Below are positions 43,462 through 52,054 of a DNA stretch of 64,000 nt, one piece after another. The stretch lies in contig NZ_CP061913.1 in NCBI RefSeq assembly GCF_019904175.1, positions 4,526,001 to 4,590,000 of the forward strand. The letters are read 5' to 3'. Positions within the stretch are counted from its first letter, which is position 1; each line of letters starts with the position of its first letter. Under the pieces are notes generated by a model. It saw nothing but the letters and a program-made list of their open reading frames with translations. It ran no database searches and was not told the DNA's origin. The translations under genes were made by a program, and so were the position numbers. The DNA comes from Dactylosporangium vinaceum (GTDB taxonomy: Bacteria; Actinomycetota; Actinomycetes; Mycobacteriales; Micromonosporaceae).

Positions 43462-45402
43462 ATGGTCTTGGGTCTGCACTTCGGCCACGACGCCGCGGTC
43501 ACCGTGGTGCGCGACGGTGCGGTCGTGTCCTACGTGCTGCGCGAGCGGCACACGAGGGTCAAGCACGCGGCGAGCCTGCAGGTGGCGACCGTGCGGCAAG
43601 CATTGGACGCGGCCGGGATCACCGCCGCCGACATCGACGTCGTCGCGGTGTGCTCGACCCAGCAGGTCGAGCTGATCGTCGACGACCCGGCGGCGCTGGG
43701 TGTCGCCTACGCGCCCGCCGATCCGTTCGGCCGGCCCTGCACGCTGCTCGACGAGGCCGGCCCGGATGTGGCCGCGGAGCGGGCCGGCGGCACACTGCTC
43801 GACTTCCTCTACGACGCCGACCTCGCCGCGACGTGGCTGGGACGCTCCTACGCGAAGCTGTACCCGGAGCACGAACGGCGGACCCGCGCCGACATCGCAG
43901 CCGTGGGCTGGGTCGACGACTACGTCACCCGGCCCGACTGGGCGCACGGACGGGGCCTGGCCGAACTGGCCGCCGCCGATCTCGCCCCGGACGAGGCGCT
44001 GCGCCACGGCTTCCACCTCCCGGTCACGGTGACCCTCGACGGCGTCGAGCGCCCCGGCTACGCCGTGCACCACCACCTCGCGCACGCCGCGAGCTCCTAC
44101 TACGGCTCCGGGTTCGACGAGGCCGCGGTGCTCACCCACGACGGGTACGCCGACGGCGAGGGCTACCACTCCGGGATGTACTACCTCGGCCGCGGCCCGG
44201 CGCTGTACCCCCTCGCGCCGCACCACCTCGGCCTCGGCGGCCTCTACGACCGGGTCGGCGTCGCGCTCGGCCTGGGCCTGGTCGGGCCGGCCGGCAAGCT
44301 CATGGGCCTGGCCGCATACGGACGGCCGCGGTTCGTCGCCGCGCGGTTCCTCGGCAACCACTACGACCTGCGCAGCCGGCTGCCGATGGACCTCGCCTCC
44401 GCGTGGCTGCGGCACTGCCGGACCGAGGCCACGCGGATGGGCTACGACCTGGAGCCGTTCGGTGACCCCGCCCGCGCCACCGCGCCGATCAACGCCGATA
44501 TCGCGGCCAGCACCCAACGACTCTTCGAGCTGGTCCGGCTCGAGGCCGTCCGCTCCCTGCACGGCGCGCTGCACGGCAGCGGCGCACCCGTCGAGCGGCT
44601 CTGCCTGTCCGGCGGGACGGCGCTGAACTGCCCGTCGAACACCACGGTCGCGCTCGAGGGCCCGTTTGCGCAAGTCTTCGTCGAGCCCGCCTGCGACGAC
44701 GGGGGCATCGCGGTCGGTGCGGCCCTGGCCGTGTACCACTCCCTGCTGGACAACCCGCTGCCGGCCGACGCCGGGCCGCGGGGCCGCTTCGCGCCGCCGT
44801 TCCTGGGCGCGGCGCCGAGCCCGGACGCGGTGGCCGACGCGGCCCGGGGCGCGCAGCTGCGGGTCGAGCGGCTGACGCTGGCCGCGGCGGCCGAACGGGC
44901 CGCCGAAGACCTGGTGGCCAACCGCGTGCTGGCCTGGTTCGAGGGCGGCAGCGAGGCCGGGCCCCGGGCGCTGGGGCACCGTTCCGTGCTGGCCGACCCC
45001 CGCGACGCGCAGAACTGGCCGCGGGTCAACCGGATCAAGTCCCGGGAGCCGTGGCGCCCGTTCGCGCCCGCGGTGCTGGCCGAGCACGCCGCCGAATGGT
45101 TCGCCGACGTGCCACTGCCCTCGCCGTACATGCTGTTCAACGCGCGCGTGCGCCGCAGCGACATCCCGGCCGTCACGCACGTGGACGGTACCGCGCGCAT
45201 CCAGACCGTCGACGCGTCCATCGCCGGCTACCACGCCGTGATCAGCGGATTCCACCGCCGCACCGGCGTCCCGGTCGTGCTCAACACGTCGCTCAACGGC
45301 CCCGGCGAACCGATCGTCGAGCGGCCCGAGGAGGCGCTCGCCCTGTTCCTCAAGACCGACCTGGACGTGCTGTACCTCGACGGCCTGCGGATCACCCGAT
45401 GA
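43462..45402 (+). CDS. O-carbamoyltransferase (TobZ/NodU/CmcH family)
   Basis: A 646-residue member of the carbamoyltransferase family. The N-terminal Kae1-like half starts MVLGLHFGHDAAVTVV and has the metal-binding HHHLAHAASSYYGSGF and THDGYADGEG. The C-terminal YrdC-like half shows FVEPACDDGGIAVGAAL, FEGGSEAGPRALGHRSVL, PFAPAVL and VVLNTSLNGPGEPI. These enzymes form carbamoyl-adenylate from carbamoyl phosphate and ATP and transfer the carbamoyl to a hydroxyl of a natural product. The hydroxyl could be the one left by the PKS ketoreductase. I choose ATG 43462 over the TTG directly before it; the ribosome-binding site is GGGAG. Confidence 0.93.
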   Translation: MVLGLHFGHDAAVTVVRDGAVVSYVLRERHTRVKHAASLQVATVRQALDAAGITAADIDVVAVCSTQQVELIVDDPAALGVAYAPADPFGRPCTLLDEAGPDVAAERAGGTLLDFLYDADLAATWLGRSYAKLYPEHERRTRADIAAVGWVDDYVTRPDWAHGRGLAELAAADLAPDEALRHGFHLPVTVTLDGVERPGYAVHHHLAHAASSYYGSGFDEAAVLTHDGYADGEGYHSGMYYLGRGPALYPLAPHHLGLGGLYDRVGVALGLGLVGPAGKLMGLAAYGRPRFVAARFLGNHYDLRSRLPMDLASAWLRHCRTEATRMGYDLEPFGDPARATAPINADIAASTQRLFELVRLEAVRSLHGALHGSGAPVERLCLSGGTALNCPSNTTVALEGPFAQVFVEPACDDGGIAVGAALAVYHSLLDNPLPADAGPRGRFAPPFLGAAPSPDAVADAARGAQLRVERLTLAAAAERAAEDLVANRVLAWFEGGSEAGPRALGHRSVLADPRDAQNWPRVNRIKSREPWRPFAPAVLAEHAAEWFADVPLPSPYMLFNARVRRSDIPAVTHVDGTARIQTVDASIAGYHAVISGFHRRTGVPVVLNTSLNGPGEPIVERPEEALALFLKTDLDVLYLDGLRITR

Positions 45403-46802
45403 GCGCCCCGACGACCGTCTCCCAGCCGGCGACCCGCTCGGCCGATCTCCTCGTCGAGGGCCGGGCCGGCACACCGGGTCTGCGCACGGTGCCGGTCCCC
45501 GGCGACAAGTCGATCACGCACCGGGCCCTGCTGGCCTCGTTGCTGCCCGGTGCGGGCCCGCGGCTGCACATCCGCGGCGGCAACCCCGGCGGGGCGGTCC
45601 GCGCCCTGCTGCCGGCACTGGCCGCCCTCGGCTACGGCGTCGAGACGACCGCAGGCGCGCTCACCATCCACCGTGGACGCCTGCCGGTACCGCAGCCGAT
45701 CCGGCCGCACCCCGGCGTCGCCCACTGGCCGGACCTGCCATACCTGTACACCGAGGGGTCCAGCGCCGCCGCCCGGCTCCTCGTCGGCGTCCTGGCCGGC
45801 GCCGGCCCGGCGGCGATCGTGGACGGCGACGACGTCCTGCGCGACCGGCCGATGGACTGGCTCGTCGCACCGCTGGCCGCCCTCGGCGCGCACATCGACT
45901 ATCTCGGCGCGCACGGTCGCCTGCCCGTGGCCGTGCACGGACCGGTACTGCACGGCGGTGAGGTCACCCTGGCCGTCGGCAGCGCCCAGGCCCGCGCGGC
46001 GGTCCTGCTCGCCGCGGTCGCCGCCGAGCTGCCCCTGACCGTGCACGTGCCGGTGTTCTCCCGCGACCACACCGAGCGGATGCTCACCGCATTCGGCTCG
46101 CGGCTGGAGCGGACGGCACTGGCGGTGCACTACCGCGGCGGGCGCTGCACAGTGCCCGCCGAGCTCGAGGTGCCCGCGGACCCGTCGCTGGCCGCCTACC
46201 CGGTCGCCGCGCAGCTGCTGGGCGGGGCCGGTGCGGTACGGGTGCCGGACGTGTGCCTCAACCCCACCCGGCTCGGGTTCTTCGCGACCCTGCGCGCCGC
46301 CGGCGCCGACATCGCCTACGTGGACGAACGGCGCTCGGCGCTCGGCGAGCCGGTCGGCACGATCGTCGCCCGCGGCGGCCTCACCGGCGTCGAGCGGCTC
46401 ACCGTGGACGACCCGGCGACACTGCACGCGGCGATCGACGAGGTGCCGTTGCTGGTGGCACTGGCCGCGGCGCTGCCCGGCGAGTCGTGGCTCGGCTGCG
46501 CGGGCGAACTGCGGTTCAAGGAGACCGACCGGCTGCGCACATCGACGGCGATGGCGGCCGCATTCGGCGCCGACGTGGCGGTCGTGCACGACGGCATCCG
46601 GGTCCGCGGCGGCCGGCCGCTGCGCGCCGGCACGGTGCCCGGCTTCGAGGACCACCGGGTGGCAATGGCTGCGGCCACCCTGGCCGGTGCGTTGCCCGGC
46701 CGCACGACCGTGCTCGGCGGCGCCTGCCACCGCACGTCGTTCCCCGGGTTCGCCGCGGCACTGCGCGCGGCGGGCGCGGTCGTCACGGAGGACGGATCAT
46801 GA
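45399..46802 (+). CDS. EPSP synthase homologue (AroA-like enolpyruvyltransferase)
   Basis: A 467-residue member of the enolpyruvyltransferase family. Most EPSP-synthase signatures are present: PGDKSITHRALL, DGDDVLRDRPM, SAQARAAVLLAA, SRDHTERML, DEVPLLVALAAAL, LRFKETDRL, FEDHRVAMAAA and TSFPGF. The usual 'GN.GT..R' phosphate loop is altered to TEGSSAAARLL. Normal EPSP synthase transfers enolpyruvate from PEP to shikimate 3-phosphate; the location inside a biosynthetic operon suggests a specialised acceptor or supply of a shikimate-derived unit. A glyphosate-tolerant duplicate of primary metabolism is also possible. The ATG overlaps the carbamoyltransferase stop (ATGA). Confidence 0.9.
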   Translation: MSAPTTVSQPATRSADLLVEGRAGTPGLRTVPVPGDKSITHRALLASLLPGAGPRLHIRGGNPGGAVRALLPALAALGYGVETTAGALTIHRGRLPVPQPIRPHPGVAHWPDLPYLYTEGSSAAARLLVGVLAGAGPAAIVDGDDVLRDRPMDWLVAPLAALGAHIDYLGAHGRLPVAVHGPVLHGGEVTLAVGSAQARAAVLLAAVAAELPLTVHVPVFSRDHTERMLTAFGSRLERTALAVHYRGGRCTVPAELEVPADPSLAAYPVAAQLLGGAGAVRVPDVCLNPTRLGFFATLRAAGADIAYVDERRSALGEPVGTIVARGGLTGVERLTVDDPATLHAAIDEVPLLVALAAALPGESWLGCAGELRFKETDRLRTSTAMAAAFGADVAVVHDGIRVRGGRPLRAGTVPGFEDHRVAMAAATLAGALPGRTTVLGGACHRTSFPGFAAALRAAGAVVTEDGS

Positions 46803-48025
46803 CCGAGGCACGATCCACCGGCACCACCCTCGGCCCGGCGTTCGCCGCCGGTACCGGGCCGTGGCTGTACACGGCCGCGGGCGAGGCGTGGTTCGACGGG
46901 ACGTCCGGCAGCGGTGCGGTCACGCTCGGCCACCAACATCCGGCGGTCACCGCCGCGGTCATCGCCCAGGCCGGCCGGCTGCTGCACACCGGCTGCAAGC
47001 TCGGCTCGGACGCGCGGGCCGGGCTGGTCGCCCGGCTCGCCGCGCGGGCGCCGTACCACGACCCGGCGGTGCTGCCCACGGCCACCGGCGCCGAGGCGGT
47101 CGAGTCCGCACTCAAGGTCGCCCGGGCGGCGACGGGCCGCCGGCCGGTGGTCGGCTTCCGCTACGGCTACCACGGCAAGACCGCCGGGGCTCTGGCGCTC
47201 ACCTGGCGGGCCGAGTTCAAGAGGTACAGCGCACCGGCCGGGGATGTGTTCACCGCCGAACTGCCCGACCCGCGCAGCGGCCCGGCCGACCTGGACCACT
47301 TTGCCCGACACCTGGCCGCCGTGCTGAGCGCCGCTGGTGACCCGGCCGCCATCGTCGTCGAGCCGATCCAGGTCACCGAGGGCGTGCTCGAGGTCGCCCC
47401 GGCCGTGCTCGACGAGATCGCCCGGCAGGCCCGCGCCCGCGGCGCCCTGCTGGTGCTGGACGAGATCTACACCGGGCTGGGGAGGGCCGGGCGCATGTTC
47501 GCCGCCACCACACCCGACCTGACGCTGGTGGGCAAGACGCTCGGCAACGGCCTGCCGATCGCGGCCGTGCTCGGCGAACGCGCGGTGCTCGACGCGCTGC
47601 CGGCCGGCGTACAGACCTCGACGTTCTCCGGCCATCCGCTCGCGTGCGCGGCCGCATCAGCGGTCCTCGACGTCATCGCCACACAGGACGTGCCCGGACG
47701 GGCGGCCGCACTCGGCGCCCGGCTCCGCCGGGAACTCGAGGCACTGGCCGCCCGCCACACCTGGATCGGCGCCCCCCGCGCGGTCGGTGGGCTCGCCGCG
47801 TTCGACTGCGTCAGCGGTGGTCAGCCACAGCCCGCACTGGCCCGGGCCGTGCTCGCCGCGGCCGCGCGGCGCCGGCTGCTGCTCTTCGGCGGCGGGCCCG
47901 AAGGCGCCACCGTGAAGGTGGTGCCGCCGGTCCTGCTCGACCCGCGTGACGAGGACCGGCTGATAGAGGGCGTCAGCGGCGCCGTCGCCGACGCCGTCGT
48001 CGATGCGGTGGGGGTGGCGGCGTGA
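46799..48025 (+). CDS. Class III (PLP) aminotransferase
   Basis: A 408-residue fold-type I aminotransferase of class III. Motifs: TATGAEAVESALKVAR (phosphate contact), GYHGKT, LLVLDEIYTGLGRAG (Asp on the pyridine N), and GKTLGNGLPIAAVLG with the PLP lysine near residue 246, then TSTFSGHPLACAAA. It transfers an amino group to or from a ketone or aldehyde, often at a terminal or ring position. Its partner substrate here may be the ketone made by the MDR dehydrogenase or a ring ketone linked to the enolpyruvyltransferase step; this is inference. ATG overlaps the preceding stop (ATGA). Confidence 0.92.
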   Translation: MTEARSTGTTLGPAFAAGTGPWLYTAAGEAWFDGTSGSGAVTLGHQHPAVTAAVIAQAGRLLHTGCKLGSDARAGLVARLAARAPYHDPAVLPTATGAEAVESALKVARAATGRRPVVGFRYGYHGKTAGALALTWRAEFKRYSAPAGDVFTAELPDPRSGPADLDHFARHLAAVLSAAGDPAAIVVEPIQVTEGVLEVAPAVLDEIARQARARGALLVLDEIYTGLGRAGRMFAATTPDLTLVGKTLGNGLPIAAVLGERAVLDALPAGVQTSTFSGHPLACAAASAVLDVIATQDVPGRAAALGARLRRELEALAARHTWIGAPRAVGGLAAFDCVSGGQPQPALARAVLAAAARRRLLLFGGGPEGATVKVVPPVLLDPRDEDRLIEGVSGAVADAVVDAVGVAA

Positions 48026-49233
48026 CGTTCGCCCGACTCCAGGCGGAGGTGCTCGAACCGGAGCTGTGCACGGCCTGCGGCGTGTGTGAGCTGGCCTGCC
48101 CGGCCGCGGTCATCGGCTTCGACGGGCTCGACCCGGTGCTCACCGCGCCCGGCTGGACCGCGGCCGACTGCGGCTCCTGCACCGACTGCATCGACGTGTG
48201 CCCCGGCGCCGACCCGGCCACGCCGCCGGCCGAACGGCGGCTGTTCGGCCGGACCCGCTCCACCCAGGAACGCTGGACGGGCATCTTCTCCGAAGTGGTG
48301 GCCGGGCGCTCCCGGGTGCCTGCGGTGTTCGAGGCGTCGGCCAGCGGCGGCAGCATCACCACCCTCATGCAGTCCGCGCTGCACTCCGGCGACGCTCAGG
48401 TCGTGCTCTCGATGGGCCGCGACCGCGCCGAGCCGTGGCGGGCCGCACCCGCGCTGGTCCGCCGGCCCGGCGAGCTGCTGGAGACCGCACAGTCGACGTA
48501 TCAGCTGGCGCCGTACCTCGGTGCGCTGCGCCGGATCATGGACCGCGAGCCGGCCGTGCGGGTTGCGCTCACCGGCGTCGCCTGCCACATCCAGGGCATG
48601 CGCAAGCTGCAGGCGCTGCCGACGGCGGCCGGGCGGTGGGCCCGTGAACAGGTCGTGCTCATGGTCGAGCCGGCCTGCTCGTCCAGCACCCGCCCCGAAG
48701 GGACCCGAGCCGTGATCAGCGACCGGGCCGGGGTCGCGGTGCGCGATGTGGTCCGGCTGCGCTACCGCGAGGGGGAGTACCCCGGCGACATCGCCATCCG
48801 CACCGCCGACGGCGCCGATCATCGCGTCGCGTTCTGGCGCGCGGTCCGCGACTTCGCCGCCAACAAGACCCACCGCTGCCTTGCCTGCGGCGACTGGATG
48901 TCCGGGCTGGCCGACGTGAGCGTCTCCGACGGCGACCCGAACATCTTCGCGGCCAGCATCGAGGGCGGCGGCGAGGCCAAGCACGGCCGGGTGTTCGTGC
49001 GGACCGCGGCCGGCGCGCGGGCGGTCGCCCAGGCCGGGGCGGCCGGGCTGCTGGAGGTCTGGGCCGTCGAGCTGGCCGGGCTCAACCTCGGCCTGGAGCG
49101 CAAACGTAACCGGCGGGCCGCCTACGAGCGCTCCGGCCGGCCGGTGCCGCGCGGGCCCATCCCGGACTGGGCCGAGGACATGGAGATCATCCCCGACAGC
49201 CACTGGCTGGCCGCCCCGGGAGAGCTGCGATGA
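48022..49233 (+). CDS. FrhB-like Fe-S flavoprotein (F420 hydrogenase/dehydrogenase beta family)
   Basis: A 403-residue redox protein. The N-terminus has two 4Fe-4S motifs, CTACGVCELACP and CGSCTDCIDVCP. The C-terminal FrhB domain contains ASASGGSITTLM, VALTGVACHIQGMRKLQAL and HRCLACGDWMSGLADVSVSDGDP with further cysteines. Relatives use FAD plus F420 or ferredoxin and include divinyl-chlorophyllide reductase and enzymes of polysaccharide clusters. Presence in an NRPS-PKS operon is unusual; it probably reduces a conjugated double bond or a ring intermediate. The GTG start overlaps the aminotransferase stop (GTGA). Confidence 0.87.
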   Translation: MTFARLQAEVLEPELCTACGVCELACPAAVIGFDGLDPVLTAPGWTAADCGSCTDCIDVCPGADPATPPAERRLFGRTRSTQERWTGIFSEVVAGRSRVPAVFEASASGGSITTLMQSALHSGDAQVVLSMGRDRAEPWRAAPALVRRPGELLETAQSTYQLAPYLGALRRIMDREPAVRVALTGVACHIQGMRKLQALPTAAGRWAREQVVLMVEPACSSSTRPEGTRAVISDRAGVAVRDVVRLRYREGEYPGDIAIRTADGADHRVAFWRAVRDFAANKTHRCLACGDWMSGLADVSVSDGDPNIFAASIEGGGEAKHGRVFVRTAAGARAVAQAGAAGLLEVWAVELAGLNLGLERKRNRRAAYERSGRPVPRGPIPDWAEDMEIIPDSHWLAAPGELR

Positions 49234-50234
49234 ACGGGCACCAGCTGGTCGCCGCCGGCTCGGCCGAGCCGCGCCTGGAACCGGTCGAGCGGCCCGCACC
49301 CGGCCGCGGCGAGCTGCGCATCCGGGCCGCCTACAGCCTGGTCAGCCCCGGCACCGAGCTGCACTACCTGGACCGCGCCGCCCGCACCGGCGAGCGATTC
49401 CCGCTCGGATACTGCTCCAGCGGCACCGTGCACGACGCCGGAGCGCACGCGCCCGGATTCGCGCCCGGGCAGCCGGTCATCGCGATGGGCTGGGGCGAGG
49501 CGGTCCACGGTGACGTGGTCGTGGTGCCCTACCGCCAGTGCGTGCCGGTCCCGCCCGGCCTGCCGCTGCCGTCCGCCGTCGTGGCCAACCTCGGCGCGAC
49601 AGCGGTGCACGCCGTCGACCGGGCCGGGCTCACCCCGCACGACGAGGTGGCCGTGGTCGGCGCCGGAGCGGTCGGACTGCTGGTGGCCCAGACGGCGGCG
49701 GCCGCGGGCGGCGGGCCCGTCACCGTCCTCGACCGGCGGGACGAGCGGCTGGACGCCGCGGCCGCACTCGGACTCGCGGCCGCGGCCGAGCTGCCGGCCA
49801 CCCGCGCAGAGACGGGCGGGCGAGTGGTGTTCCTGTGCGTGACCGGCGCGGCCGACGACACGCTCGCCGCCGCCGCGCGCTGGGCCGCCGCCGCGCCAGG
49901 GCGGCCCCGGCTGATCGCCGTCGGCCGGTTCACGGCGACCGTGCGCTTCAGCGTCGAGCTCGGCAACGTCGACATCCGCTACGCCGCCCGCTGCGGGGCC
50001 GGCTACCGCGACCCGCAGTACGCCCGGGGGCTGCGCGAGGTCGACCCGCCGCCGGGCGAGGGCACCGTGACGCAGAACCTGACCCGGGCCCTCGACCTCG
50101 TGTCCGCGGGCGCAGTGGCCCCGGCCGCGATGGCGCTGCCGGTCGTGCGGGTCGAGGACGCCCCCGCGGCCTACGCCGAACTGCGCCGCCGGCCCCGGCA
50201 CGCGGCCGTGCTCATCGACCACCGGGAGGGCTGA
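49230..50234 (+). CDS. MDR-superfamily dehydrogenase (BchC-like)
   Basis: A 334-residue medium-chain dehydrogenase/reductase. The N-terminal GroES-like part has SLVSPGTELHYL and FPLGYCSSGTV, patterns of the BchC-like subgroup, which lacks several canonical zinc ligands. The Rossmann motif is VAVVGAGAVGLLVAQTAAAAG with VTVLDRRDERL after it. It should oxidise a secondary alcohol or reduce a ketone with NAD(P). In this block it could make the ketone for the aminotransferase. The ATG overlaps the stop codon of the FrhB-like gene (ATGA). Confidence 0.87.
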   Translation: MNGHQLVAAGSAEPRLEPVERPAPGRGELRIRAAYSLVSPGTELHYLDRAARTGERFPLGYCSSGTVHDAGAHAPGFAPGQPVIAMGWGEAVHGDVVVVPYRQCVPVPPGLPLPSAVVANLGATAVHAVDRAGLTPHDEVAVVGAGAVGLLVAQTAAAAGGGPVTVLDRRDERLDAAAALGLAAAAELPATRAETGGRVVFLCVTGAADDTLAAAARWAAAAPGRPRLIAVGRFTATVRFSVELGNVDIRYAARCGAGYRDPQYARGLREVDPPPGEGTVTQNLTRALDLVSAGAVAPAAMALPVVRVEDAPAAYAELRRRPRHAAVLIDHREG

Positions 50235-52054
50235 TGGAAACGCTGACGCACATCTTCAACGCCCGCGTCGCCGAGCGGCCCGCCGCGCCGGCCGTGGTGA
50301 CCCCGCAGACCCGGTGGACCTACGCACAGACCCGGGAACGGGCGCTGCGGATCGCGGCCGGGCTCCGCGCGGCCGGCGTCGGACCCGGCGACCGGGTCGG
50401 GCTGCTGTTCGCGCACAGCGCGGAGATGGTCACGGCGCTGCTCGGGGTCCTGCACCTCGGCGCCGCCTACGTGCCGCTGGACGCCGCGTATCCGCCGGAG
50501 CGGCTGGCCTACATGGCGCAGCACGCCCGGCTGCGGGTCGTGCTGGCCGCGTCCGCGCAGGCCGAGACCGCCACCCTCATCGCCACCGACCGGCCGCTGC
50601 GCGTGTACGAGGTGCTGGACCGGACCATGCGGCCCGACCCGCACCCGCCCGCCGCGCGGCCCGGCTCGGAGGCGTACGTGCTGTACACCTCAGGCTCGAC
50701 CGGGCGGCCGAAGCCCATCGTGCAGATCCACCGCAACGTGCTGCACCACGCCAAGGTGTGGATCGACGGGCTGGCCGTCACGTCCGCCGACCGGGTGTCA
50801 CTGCAGTCGGCGTACAGCTGGGACTCGGCCGTGCAGGACACGTTCGCCGCGCTGCTGAGCGGGGCGGCGCTCTACCCCGTCGACTTCCGCGCCCTCGGCA
50901 CCGGCGGGCTGCTCACCTGGATGGCCGCAGAGCGCATCACGGTGTACCACTCCACGCTCCCGATCTTCCGCGCGCTCGCCGGGGCCATGGCGGCCCGCCG
51001 GGCGGAGCTGCCCGCGCTGCGGGTCCTCGCGCTCGGCGGCGACACCATCGGCCTGGCCGACCTGGACCTGTACCGGCGAGTCTTCGCGGCCGGCTGCCGG
51101 CTGGCCGGAGCGTACGGCTCCTCGGAGTGCTCGTGCGCGCTGCTGCGGGTGGTCGGCCGCGACTACGTGCCGCCCACCGGAGTCTTCCCGCTCGGGTTCC
51201 CGGTGGCCGAGACCCAGGTCCGGCTCGTCGACGACGCGGGCGTCACGATCACCGGACCGGGCATCGGCGAGATCGTGGTGACAAGCGCCTACCTCGCGCC
51301 CGGCGCCACCACCGGCCCGTCCGGCGGTGAGCTGCGCACCGGCGATCTGGCCCGCCGCCTCGACGACGGCACGCTCCTGCTCCTCGGCCGCCGCGACTTC
51401 CAGGTCAAGATCGCCGGCATTCGAGTGGAGACCGGCGAGGTCGAGAGCGCCCTGACCCGGCTCCCCGAGATCAGTGAGGCGGTGGTCATGCCGTTCCTCG
51501 ACAGCGCAGGGGAGCGGCAACTGGCCGGCTACGTGGTCCCGGCCGCCGGGACCCGCCCGGCCCCGGCGCGGCTGCGCGCGGCGCTGCGCACGATCCTGCC
51601 GGACCACGCCGTCCCGACCGCCTACATCGTGCTCGACGCGCTGCCGCTGACCGCCAACCACAAGATCGACCGGGCCGCGCTGCCACACCCGCTGGCGGCG
51701 CCCGCGGTCCGGGTCACCACGCCACCACGCGACGGGCTGGAGCGGGCGATCGCCGACGCGTGGTGCGCAGCGCTCGGCGTGCCCGCCGTCGGCCGCGACG
51801 ACAACTTCTTCGACCTCGGCGGCACCTCGCTTCGCCTGGCGGTCGTGCACGAGCGCCTCAGCCGCGACCTGGCACCCCAGCTGACGATGACGGACCTCTA
51901 TCGCGCGCCGACGGTCGGACGGCTCGCCGCGCTGATCGACCCGGCGGCCACCGCGGCCGACCCCGGAGTCTCCGCGGCCGCCGAGCGGGGCCGCCGCCGG
52001 CGGGCCCTCCAGGGCCGGACCGCCCGAACAAGCATGGTTGGAGAGCAGCTGTGA
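50234..52054 (+). CDS. Free-standing NRPS adenylation-PCP didomain
   Basis: A 606-residue protein: adenylation domain (about 1-490) with YTSGSTGRPKP, AYGSSE in place of the usual YGPTE, TGDLARR and NHKIDRAAL with the catalytic lysine; then a PCP (about 495-570) with DLGGTSLRL (Ser near 532). By alignment to GrsA its pocket reads D-S-Q-H-A-G-A-C-A-K, which I cannot assign to a substrate. It has no condensation domain, so it most likely loads the starter unit for the PKS that follows. The Arg-rich C-terminal tail may dock with a partner. TGATG overlap with the dehydrogenase gene. Confidence 0.9.
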   Translation: METLTHIFNARVAERPAAPAVVTPQTRWTYAQTRERALRIAAGLRAAGVGPGDRVGLLFAHSAEMVTALLGVLHLGAAYVPLDAAYPPERLAYMAQHARLRVVLAASAQAETATLIATDRPLRVYEVLDRTMRPDPHPPAARPGSEAYVLYTSGSTGRPKPIVQIHRNVLHHAKVWIDGLAVTSADRVSLQSAYSWDSAVQDTFAALLSGAALYPVDFRALGTGGLLTWMAAERITVYHSTLPIFRALAGAMAARRAELPALRVLALGGDTIGLADLDLYRRVFAAGCRLAGAYGSSECSCALLRVVGRDYVPPTGVFPLGFPVAETQVRLVDDAGVTITGPGIGEIVVTSAYLAPGATTGPSGGELRTGDLARRLDDGTLLLLGRRDFQVKIAGIRVETGEVESALTRLPEISEAVVMPFLDSAGERQLAGYVVPAAGTRPAPARLRAALRTILPDHAVPTAYIVLDALPLTANHKIDRAALPHPLAAPAVRVTTPPRDGLERAIADAWCAALGVPAVGRDDNFFDLGGTSLRLAVVHERLSRDLAPQLTMTDLYRAPTVGRLAALIDPAATAADPGVSAAAERGRRRRALQGRTARTSMVGEQL

